DNA from: a virus
DNA: 50,517 nucleotides
Direction: 5' to 3' (one strand)
Virus record (IMG/VR): IMGVR_UViG_3300044737_000122
Location: 1-50,517 of that record
Position numbers and translations under genes: made by a program. The notes under the pieces are model-generated. The model saw only the letters and a list, made by a program, of their open reading frames with translations, was not told the DNA's origin and ran no database searches. Of this stretch, positions 44,734-50,517 are shown one piece after another (positions within the stretch are counted from its first letter, which is position 1; every line of letters begins with the position of its first letter).

Positions 44734-45583
44734 TAAGCATCTCCATGAGGTTGAGCGCGCCGTCTGCACCCTGCCACGGCACGAACAGATTTGTTGTCGG
44801 CAGGGGTTTTGGATGAATGGTCGTCGCGTAGAACCGCTTGCTGTACGTGCCCGCAAAGAGGTCGAGCATGCTCTGTATGTCGGGGCGCGTGGTGATGAAC
44901 AGCACGCTCGGGGGCACGCGGAAGCCAAAATGGGTTTCGTAGGTCCTTGAGGAAAAATACTCGCGGTAGCGCTCCACCTTGCTCTTGAGGCTTTGGCGGG
45001 CGTTCTGGCTGATAACGGGCTCGGTGCCGCGGTCTACCTCGATATGGAGGAACAAGGTCTGCTCCCCGTCCGTAAAGCCTCTGGTGATGTCAGGCTCTAG
45101 GGTCGGGCTCATGGAGATGCGGAACGGGTAGGGCGCTTTTCTGGTGCTCTCTGGGCAGCGATCGTCGGCCAGGATGGCATCCGGCCCTTTCACCTGGATG
45201 GGGGCGCGGTCGAGCAAAAACTCAATCTCGCTTCGCAGGAGCCGGTGCTTGTAGTGATCATTGCCGCCCTGGGTGTAGATGTCGCCGTGCTTGGCCAACA
45301 GGGCGCGACCGCGCGGCTTTAGCTCGAAGACGTAAAAGGCGTTGCGGGGGATGTAGGCCAGCTTCTCCTCGCGCGGCAGGTCGGGCAGACCGATGTAGTG
45401 ACCCCTCGCAAGCAGCGTGAGCGCCTTGCGCGTGCCCTGGTACTTTCCGAGCGCGTGATAGATGAAGCTCGACGGCAGGAGGTCGTAGCGGGCCAAGAGC
45501 TTGAGGATATCCAGCTCACGCGCTGAACCGGCCGTGTCGTAGGTCGGCGTGCCGATAGTTTTATACGCTGAGTGTCGCTCCAT
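44660..45583 (-). CDS. Replic_Relax-like protein
   Basis: A 307-residue protein. N-terminal winged-helix region (ELDILKLLARYDLLPSSFIY; GKYQGTRKALTLLARGHYI) is followed by a PD-(D/E)xK-like core: TLEPDITRGF, LFLHIEVDRGTEPV and a Lys in QSLKSKVERYREYF. This is the pattern of the replication-relaxation family of plasmids and conjugative elements, thought to nick or relax DNA. It directly follows the TraD/VirD4-like ATPase gene. The ATG at 45583 is used; a 12-bp palindrome covers it. The C-terminal ~25 residues lose family sense where the frame overlaps the next gene. Confidence 0.65.
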   Translation of the reverse strand: MERHSAYKTIGTPTYDTAGSARELDILKLLARYDLLPSSFIYHALGKYQGTRKALTLLARGHYIGLPDLPREEKLAYIPRNAFYVFELKPRGRALLAKHGDIYTQGGNDHYKHRLLRSEIEFLLDRAPIQVKGPDAILADDRCPESTRKAPYPFRISMSPTLEPDITRGFTDGEQTLFLHIEVDRGTEPVISQNARQSLKSKVERYREYFSSRTYETHFGFRVPPSVLFITTRPDIQSMLDLFAGTYSKRFYATTIHPKPLPTTNLFVPWQGADGALNLMEMLNVRPSESRPHQRAGEEHQGERGGA

Positions 45584-45589
45584 ATGGAG
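45578..45589. promoter_or_regulatory. 12-bp palindrome over the Replic_Relax start
   Basis: CTCCATATGGAG, perfect palindrome, spans the start codon of the Replic_Relax-like gene. Possible autoregulatory operator. Confidence 0.5.
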
Positions 45590-45603
45590 TGTATACGCGC
45601 AGG

Positions 45604-45656
45604 CCCGCAAAAAAGGTACGTGCGGGAAGGGGCGCAGAGTAAGCGCTGTTGCGCTT
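45604..45656. other. Two hairpins between ATPase and Replic_Relax genes
   Basis: CCCGC - 13 nt - GCGGG (45604..45626) and AAGCGC - TGTT - GCGCTT (45641..45656). They lie in the 86-nt gap between two co-directional genes and are not followed by a U-run. A structured leader or nick-site element is possible. Confidence 0.5.
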
Positions 45657-45669
45657 CCACTAAACTATA

Positions 45670-47715
45670 TCACCGATTTTTTTCAGTTAAGGGTAGATCG
45701 TCGTTCTCAACCGTGCGGGAAGCAGGCTTGTAGGGATGGACAAACGCGAGCCGCTCGCGCATCACAGCGTAGTCATCTCGTTCCATTTGCGGCTCGTGGT
45801 CGAATTCAAGTTTTTTCACCGGCAGGTCGAACTCTTTTTTTCGGGTCGTTATATGCACAGACCCTACATCGTGGCAGCGCGACTTGATGCCAGCTTGCTC
45901 GAGTGCCGCGACCACGCCGGGGATAAAACCGCCCGATTGCTTGAGATGGTGGTGCGCTATGGTCATGCCGATCTTGGATGAGCGGGCCTTCTCCAAGATG
46001 TCGGCAAATATCTCGTCGCGTGCGATGTAGTCCTGGGCCTCGTCTATCACTACAAACACAGGCGGGCCGGGATGGTCCGTGCGTTCGCTGGCGAGTTGGT
46101 CTATGAGCGCAATGACGAGACGGCCTAGGAGCGCGCCGGCTTCTTTGCCAAACGCGCGTCGGCTCGTGTCCACGAGAAGCACCTTTCCGCCGCGCTGTAT
46201 CTCGCGCATGTCCAGCGCGAAGCTGTCGGCATTGAGCATTTTCAGGAACGGCCCGTCGCGGAACTCCGCCAAAAAATCCATCAATCTCTGCTCGATGCCG
46301 CCGCTGGTAAGCGCCGCCACGCCCCTGCGGGTGTGCAAAAACCACTTGCGGGTTACGTCGTCCAGGCGGTCAGGATTGAGACCCGCCGGAAGCTTGTCTT
46401 TGGGCGTTAGCATCAACTCCGAGAGACTGTAGAGCGTAGGGTTAGTCATGCTGTAGGCGGCGTTCACGTAATGGCGCAGAACGCCCATTTGCAATTTGCT
46501 CGCCTCAGTCAGTCCGGCAAGCATGTACACAAGCAGCGGCACGCCTTGCGCTTTGGGCAGCTTGAACGGGTTGAGCGGAAAAATTGCATCGGCATCAATG
46601 AGGATGAGGTGGCCGTCTAGAGGTTGACCTGCGGCAAAATCCTTGAGCGTGCGCATCTCGCGGACCAGACGTTTGCTGTCTACCACGAAAAGCGAGCATT
46701 CCTCCCGAGCTACGCGGGCGAGGTCATCCTTGATGAAGTGCCTCAAAAATGTAGTTTTGCCCGAGCCGTTATCGCCCATGCACCAATGATGGGTAAAGCG
46801 CATCTCGTCGGTAAAAGGCTGGAAGGGGATGGCGATGTTAAACAGCTCTCGGAACGCTGGGATCAGATAGAGCTCCAAAACGTCCTCGCCTTTATACTGC
46901 ACGGGCCAAACTCCCGTCACGGCGTATCCGGCGCCGTATTTTTCGCGGACCGTCTTGCATAAGCCGCGTGCTTTCAGTTCTGGCGTGCAGAACGGCGCGA
47001 GCACATCAACGATAGTTTGGCCAACAGGGATAAGCTGCGAGGCCGGTACCTTCCATGGCGTCGGCTGCTCACTAGGCCGCGGTAGATGGCGGAGAAACGC
47101 GAGGATGCTCTGCGTAAGCGCCTTGGTAATGAGGTCGTAGTCGAAGAGCTGTGAAGCCAACGCAAGGGGCCGTAGGTACTCAATATCCATATCAATATTG
47201 AAACCGAGCGGGATGGGCTTGTCGGGCTCGTAGGGTTGGAGCGGTTCAGCCGGCCTGAAGTCCGGTTCCGTATCTAAGTAAAAGAACAGCGCACGAAAAC
47301 GATGGAGGGTCTCCGGGTCAAAGACGAAGCCTTCCCGTAGAATCGCGAGCTCAATATCAGGTCGCCAGTCGGCAAAGACTTCCTCCGGCATTGGCAAAGG
47401 GCGGGCCGCTATATCGTACAGACGCTTGTATTCGTCATATGTCTCTCGCGTCTGTCGGTAGATGTCGGCGATGTATGCAGCGCGCTCGTCTGCCGTTTCT
47501 TTGGCCTTCGTGTGATGAATGTAGAATGCGTATGCTATTAAACCGGCGCCTACCAATATGCCTGATACAAGCACGATCCGCATGAGGGAGCCGAAAAACA
47601 CCTCAATAGAAGCGATGTTTTTGTCGACTGCCATTGAGGCGATAGGGATCAGGATGCAGATCACCACCGCCCAGCCGAGCAGCTTCTCGCTCGCTGGTAA
47701 ATTCCCGTCGGCCAC
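45670..47715 (-). CDS. Membrane-anchored TraD/VirD4-like ATPase
   Basis: A 681-residue protein. Two N-terminal transmembrane helices (about residues 12 to 30 and 44 to 65) are followed by a long linker and a FtsK/VirD4 type ATPase: Walker A MGDNGSGKTTF near 312 to 322, Walker B VFVVIDEAQDY near 552 to 562, and ARSSKIGMTIAHHHLKQSGG as arginine/sensor region. Such proteins couple DNA to a conjugation channel or pump it across the envelope. No VirB-type channel genes are seen. It lies 23 nt after a P-loop-less ATPase-like gene, and before Replic_Relax. Packaging-motor assistance is an alternative. Confidence 0.75.
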   Translation of the reverse strand: MADGNLPASEKLLGWAVVICILIPIASMAVDKNIASIEVFFGSLMRIVLVSGILVGAGLIAYAFYIHHTKAKETADERAAYIADIYRQTRETYDEYKRLYDIAARPLPMPEEVFADWRPDIELAILREGFVFDPETLHRFRALFFYLDTEPDFRPAEPLQPYEPDKPIPLGFNIDMDIEYLRPLALASQLFDYDLITKALTQSILAFLRHLPRPSEQPTPWKVPASQLIPVGQTIVDVLAPFCTPELKARGLCKTVREKYGAGYAVTGVWPVQYKGEDVLELYLIPAFRELFNIAIPFQPFTDEMRFTHHWCMGDNGSGKTTFLRHFIKDDLARVAREECSLFVVDSKRLVREMRTLKDFAAGQPLDGHLILIDADAIFPLNPFKLPKAQGVPLLVYMLAGLTEASKLQMGVLRHYVNAAYSMTNPTLYSLSELMLTPKDKLPAGLNPDRLDDVTRKWFLHTRRGVAALTSGGIEQRLMDFLAEFRDGPFLKMLNADSFALDMREIQRGGKVLLVDTSRRAFGKEAGALLGRLVIALIDQLASERTDHPGPPVFVVIDEAQDYIARDEIFADILEKARSSKIGMTIAHHHLKQSGGFIPGVVAALEQAGIKSRCHDVGSVHITTRKKEFDLPVKKLEFDHEPQMERDDYAVMRERLAFVHPYKPASRTVENDDLPLTEKNR

Positions 47716-47738
47716 GCTCCCCTCCCGTTTCGCGCACT

Positions 47739-48509
47739 CTAGCTGGCCATCCTGTCCTGGACAAATTCCGTGTGGCCGATCACGCCGGGAACCAGGCCGG
47801 CGTACTGCGCTAGGACCAGCGCATCCTCATGGGAGCATCCCGCGCCCTCCTTGTGCTCAATCTGCAAGACGGCCTGCCTAAGCCGGGGCGGGAGCTCGGC
47901 CAAAAAGTTAACGGCGACGGCGAGGCGGCTCTGGCGGATGAAGAGCGTGTGTAAAGGACACAGATAAAAGCCACCGTCAGAGACAACGATTTGTCCTTTA
48001 TGCTGCTGCATCAAAAACAGAGCCAGCGCGAGCGCCTGCTTGTCTCCCAACTGGGCACGGTCAATCCGCGCTACCACCGTGCCGTCGAAATCGAATTGCC
48101 TACCACTACAGAAGATGTCCTTGAGCGTCGGAAAAAAGAGCAGGGCGTCCACTGCCGCCAACGCTTCGGCTTGAGCGGGGTCTTTGGGGTTGCCTGTGAG
48201 CTTGTCCAAGCGTGTAGTGGTAACGAGCATGCGGGCGAGGGCGCGTTTGCCGTTACGCACGGTAAGGGTGCTCTCTCCGCCCGGATCGGCAGCGTAGATG
48301 ATGTCAGCGACGGCCACGGCGCGCTCGGGCGTGATCCCGATAAGGGGATTGAAGTGGTGCTTGTGCGGGTCGAACACGCGAACCCGCTTCGTAAGAAAAA
48401 TGTCCGGCGTGTCGCCGATGTAGAGAAAAGGTGGAGCCGCGTGGTCGCGGAGCCAGTCGGTAGTGTCGGCGATGCCGAGGTGTAATGAGTTCATGCGGTC
48501 AGCGGCCAT
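47739..48509 (-). CDS. ATPase-like protein without P-loop
   Basis: A 256-residue protein. Segments VRVFDPHKHHFNPLIGITPE, VVARIDRAQLGDKQALALAL and HTLFIRQSRLAVAVNFLAEL follow the order of strands in VirD4/HerA type ATPases, and the end (LPPRLRQAVLQIEHKEGAGC) looks like the C-terminal region of the following ATPase, but no GxxxxGK(T/S) is present. It may be a structural partner of the TraD-like protein, or a decayed copy. ATG 48509 (MAADRM) or 48494; frame open further upstream. TATAAT at 48583 gives a possible promoter. Confidence 0.55.
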   Translation of the reverse strand: MAADRMNSLHLGIADTTDWLRDHAAPPFLYIGDTPDIFLTKRVRVFDPHKHHFNPLIGITPERAVAVADIIYAADPGGESTLTVRNGKRALARMLVTTTRLDKLTGNPKDPAQAEALAAVDALLFFPTLKDIFCSGRQFDFDGTVVARIDRAQLGDKQALALALFLMQQHKGQIVVSDGGFYLCPLHTLFIRQSRLAVAVNFLAELPPRLRQAVLQIEHKEGAGCSHEDALVLAQYAGLVPGVIGHTEFVQDRMAS

Positions 48510-48582
48510 GTGCCACGTCGGGCCTCGCGCTTCCAAGGGTTGGCGTGGGGACCGTGACCGCAAATAAGATCGGTCCGCTGTA

Positions 48583-48588
48583 ATTATA
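48583..48588 (-). promoter_or_regulatory. Consensus -10 TATAAT before the ATPase-like gene
   Basis: TATAAT on the minus strand (in CGATATAATTACAGC), about 74 nt before ATG 48509. No good -35 at 17 nt; TTGCGC lies 21 nt upstream. Confidence 0.45.
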
Positions 48589-48720
48589 TCGTGGAATAGT
48601 CGCGCTCGAGCGCAACAGGCCGCCGTACTGGGCAGTAGTGGCGGCGTTGCTGTTCGTTGACGGCTGCGAAACAGCCAATATGTCGGACGGTGTACCGCTG
48701 GTCTGATTGTAGCATGCCGA

Positions 48721-48755
48721 CGCACAAGCCGCCGCGTGATGCGGCGGCTTGTGCG
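48721..48755. repeat. Perfect 15-bp hairpin
   Basis: CGCACAAGCCGCCGC - GTGAT - GCGGCGGCTTGTGCG. Strongest stem in the window. A-rich sequence follows on the + strand, so no terminator U-run exists on either strand. Confidence 0.85.
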
Positions 48756-48797
48756 AAAAAGAAAGGCCACGAGCTCTCGATACTCACGACCACGGCA

Positions 48798-48810
48798 ATT
48801 GTAACACAAT
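48798..48810. promoter_or_regulatory. 13-bp operator-like palindrome
   Basis: ATTGT-AAC-ACAAT, a perfect 5-bp dyad inside the structured block; plausible repressor or excisionase site. Confidence 0.4.
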
Positions 48811-48830
48811 GGCTGTAGTGGGTAATTGTG

Positions 48831-48980
48831 CCCGCCAACTGTCCGTCGTGAGCGTAAGCGACGACCCAATACGCTGAGGCCAAGCAAAATTTTTTGCGCC
48901 GTGCCCTTAAGCCCGCGTGTCTATTAGACCAAGGGTCAGGGTATTGGGTCGTGGCTGAGCCACGCGGACAGTTGTGCGGG
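48831..48980. repeat. 150-bp imperfect inverted repeat with nested hairpins
   Basis: Arm 1 is 48831..48872 and arm 2 is 48941..48980. Outer blocks CCCGC-CAACTGTCCG pair with CGGACAGTTG-TGCGGG (one extra base), inner blocks CGACCCAATAC pair with GTATTGGGTCG (48862..48872, 48941..48951). Between outer and inner blocks each arm has its own hairpin: CGTCG...CGACG in arm 1 and CGTGGCT-G-AGCCACG in arm 2. The 68-nt centre contains GCAAAA-TT-TTTTGC. Confidence 0.85.
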
Positions 48981-49055
48981 AAATGTAAGCCCTGTCGCGT
49001 TTTATCGCGCAGGTATTAATCGCAACGTAGATGAGAGAGCGGATGCGACACTATA

Positions 49056-49084
49056 AACCCCGGTCTCCGTGAGGAGCCGGGGTT
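49056..49084 (-). terminator. Hairpin downstream of the excisionase-like gene
   Basis: AACCCCGG - 13 nt including CTCC/GGAG - CCGGGGTT. Positioned 35 nt after the stop of the leftward gene at 49119; the U-run is weak, so termination is probable rather than certain. Confidence 0.6.
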
Positions 49085-49118
49085 CTAGTAACGGCCCACC
49101 TGGTTAGGGGGTGAGGCG

Positions 49119-49295
49119 TTAGCGGGTGGAGATAAGTCTCTCGACTTGCTCTCGCTTGTAGTAGACGCGGGACGCTCGGCCGTTTGGTTTGATAGGCGTG
49201 AGCAGTTCCGCTTTCTCCCATCGCTGGAAGGTAGTGTTGGTAACTTCGACTCCTAGCTTCCGAACATCATTTCGGGTCATCAGTTCTTTCGACAT
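49119..49295 (-). CDS. Excisionase / MerR-type DNA-binding protein
   Basis: A 58-residue helix-turn-helix protein: MSKELMTRNDVRKLGVEVTN, TTFQRWEKAELLTPIKPNGR, then a wing ASRVYYKREQVERLIS. The layout is of winged excisionases (Xis/AlpA/MerR-like) which bend DNA beside integrase genes. ATG 49295 is chosen because GGAG lies 8 nt upstream; 49301 is possible. It is 100 nt downstream of the integrase and just upstream of the structured block, where its binding sites might lie. Confidence 0.75.
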   Translation of the reverse strand: MSKELMTRNDVRKLGVEVTNTTFQRWEKAELLTPIKPNGRASRVYYKREQVERLISTR

Positions 49296-49395
49296 CGGCA
49301 TGGCTCCATGAGTTGGAGGCAGGCCGTGTCGCAAGTTCTAGCGACGAGTGGAGGTTAGCGATGTGGTGGCGTCAGTCAATGCCACAAAGCGCACT

Positions 49396-50517
49396 CTAGG
49401 CGGCTTCCCTGAGAGCCGGCGCAACGAGCGACTGTAGGAACATCTCCCAATTCTCCATCGCCTCGCGCATTTCGGGCTGATAGGTCCACATATCGTATAC
49501 CTCCTCCATTTCGGTTCGGGAGGAAATGTGGTTGACCAAGCGCTCGGCAATGTCCGGACGGACCTTTAGGCGCCCGAGGTTGGTGCGGAACGTGCGGCGC
49601 AAGTCGTGCAGGGTCCAGGGCGCAATGCGGGCGATCTTGTCGAGCGCCTTTTTGCACTTGCTCCACCCGCTAAACGGTAACTCCGAGCCTACGGCTTGGA
49701 ACAGTAGCTCGCTGGGACGGTCCTGCCGTATCCGCCGGGCGAGTATTTCCCGCGCCATCGGTCCCACGGGGAACGTGTGTTCCAAGTGATTCTTGGTGAG
49801 TTCCCCCGGTAGGGTGACGCACTGTTGATTGTCCGAATAGTAGCGGTCGGCGAGGGCGGCGGTCTCGCCGCGCCGCTGCCCCATCAAGATCAGCAACCGG
49901 ACGATCTCGGGGAAGTCGCCCTCCATCTCAAACGTCGCCAGCCAGACCTTGCGCAGTTCCTCGTCGGTCAGGACGCGCTTGCGGCGCTTTGGTTTGGCAA
50001 GCTGGATACCCTCGAGCGGGTTGACCGCGATGTACTGCCGGCGTTTTGCCCACCGGAAAAAGGTCCGGGACACGGCCTGCGCGTGGTGAAGTTCGCTCGG
50101 CGTGCCGACCAACTCGTCAGTGATAGCGGTGAGCATATGGGTGGTGATGCCGCTCATCCGCTTGTTTGCAAGCACGGGCAGGTAATGCCGCTCCAAAATG
50201 TTTTTGTAGCCCCGCTGGGTGCTAGGCTTCTTGGTGGCGATATGGGTCTTCTTAAACGCCGTATACGCCTCCTCAAACGACACCCGGCCGCTGGACGGCT
50301 GTGGGGTCGCAAGCAGGCGTTTCGCCTCTGTACGTGCATCCTGGAGCGTCACAGCGGGATAGTGGCCGATGCTTATGAGCTGGCGATCGGCGCCCCGCAT
50401 GACGATCCAAGTGCGACGGTTCTTGCCAACTCGGATGCCGAACGCAGGCGTCGTCCGGTCAAAGTATTTGCCGGGCGCCAGTGAACGGACGGTGAGATCG
50501 GTGAGCTTCGTCTGCAA
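49396..50517 (-). CDS. int: Tyrosine integrase (partial at window end)
   Basis: At least 373 residues; the frame reaches the window edge, starting there with TTG, so the true start is probably a few codons beyond. N-terminal DUF4102-type region (TDLTVRSLAPGKYFDRTTPA; IGHYPAVTLQDARTEAK), core-binding helices (~80 to 165) and a catalytic domain with R215 (GQRRGE), K242, H304/R307 (LHDLRRTF), H330 and Y341 (EVYDMWTY). It catalyses site-specific integration and excision with the neighbouring Xis-like protein. The spacing of H330 and Y341 is normal. Its usual target is a tRNA 3' end; no attR is in the window. Confidence 0.9.
   Translation of the reverse strand: MQTKLTDLTVRSLAPGKYFDRTTPAFGIRVGKNRRTWIVMRGADRQLISIGHYPAVTLQDARTEAKRLLATPQPSSGRVSFEEAYTAFKKTHIATKKPSTQRGYKNILERHYLPVLANKRMSGITTHMLTAITDELVGTPSELHHAQAVSRTFFRWAKRRQYIAVNPLEGIQLAKPKRRKRVLTDEELRKVWLATFEMEGDFPEIVRLLILMGQRRGETAALADRYYSDNQQCVTLPGELTKNHLEHTFPVGPMAREILARRIRQDRPSELLFQAVGSELPFSGWSKCKKALDKIARIAPWTLHDLRRTFRTNLGRLKVRPDIAERLVNHISSRTEMEEVYDMWTYQPEMREAMENWEMFLQSLVAPALREAA

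Larger units (their letters stand above)
48510..49118. other. 600-base structured non-coding block
   Basis: No gene is seen between the ATPase-like and excisionase-like genes. The block holds a -10 TATAAT (48583), a second extended -10 TGCTACAAT on the minus strand (48706..48714), a 15-bp hairpin, a 13-bp palindrome, a 150-bp imperfect inverted repeat with internal hairpins, CGCG-TTTTAT-CGCG at ~48996, and a terminator-like stem (49056). Candidate origin of transfer, attP or structured RNA. Confidence 0.6.
8390..50517. mobile_element. Tailed prophage, Mu-like head with siphovirus-like tail
   Basis: Terminase, portal-MuF, protease, capsid, tail tube, G/G-T chaperones, tape measure, holin, endolysin, SSB, HerA-like ATPase, excisionase and integrase lie in one continuous block read mostly leftward. 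The left limit is set at the first phage-like gene and may lie nearer the tRNA at 4.7 kb; the right limit is outside the window. Attachment sites were not identified. Confidence 0.85.

Noticed and set aside
45610-45665. tRNA-like sequence between the ATPase and Replic_Relax genes
   Set aside because: A D-arm-like ATAGTTTAGTGGAAG is present on the minus strand, but acceptor and T arms cannot be paired; hairpins explain it better.
48721-48755. 15-bp hairpin as rho-independent terminator
   Set aside because: No T-run follows the stem on either strand; an A-rich run follows on the + strand instead.
1-50517. Insertion sequences or transposons
   Set aside because: No transposase gene, terminal inverted repeats or target duplications were recognised; mobility genes are limited to the resolvase, its relics and the phage integrase.

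Overview
The window looks like an alphaproteobacterial chromosome of the Bradyrhizobium / Nitrobacteraceae type (judged from flank proteins) running into a large integrated element. Positions 1 to about 4.7 kb are host-like: short hypothetical membrane proteins, a decayed minus-strand gene, a Pro-rich tandem-repeat protein, a papain-like protein fused to a seven-repeat propeller-like domain, an XRE regulator fragment and tRNA-Thr(UGU). From 4.8 to 8.4 kb lies a mosaic accessory strip: an XRE repressor-like protein, a serine resolvase, a zinc-ribbon gene behind an alphaproteobacterial LexA box, a DNA-ligase C-terminal scrap, an origin-like cluster of TATCCCCA motifs, and a small membrane protein.

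From about 8.4 kb to the right edge the sequence is one tailed prophage, read almost entirely leftward. In the direction of transcription (right to left) it holds: integrase (cut by the window end) and excisionase-like protein; a 600-base non-coding block full of nested hairpins; an ATPase-like gene without a P-loop, a membrane-anchored TraD/VirD4-like ATPase and a Replic_Relax-like protein; a primase-like zinc protein, an orphan adenine methyltransferase, an ArdC-like antirestriction protein and a VRR-NUC nuclease; terminase, a Mu-type portal fused to MuF, Mu I-type protease, decoration protein and capsid; a siphovirus tail module with a lambda-style G/G-T frameshift, tape measure, adhesin-like glycine-rich protein and an unusual 18-residue-repeat protein; then holin/XhlA/M23 lysis genes; then an early block (RecA-like NTPase, two YopX proteins, SSB, HerA-like ATPase).

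Cargo genes interrupt this layout. Three point against the phage operons: a Shedu-like nuclease next to the lysis cassette, a RES-like protein between protease and portal, and a DUF4238/SEC-C protein in front of the terminase. A HEPN (Rx4H) protein in phage orientation sits beside the Shedu gene. These are likely defence or toxin morons.

The most unusual points are the conjugation-like DNA-handling cassette inside a siphovirus-like prophage, next to a strongly structured intergenic site, and the way many late genes start 6 to 10 nt after a -10 hexamer (candidate leaderless mRNAs), whereas flank and right-arm genes use strong Shine-Dalgarno sites. All family names are by motif recognition only; no search was run.
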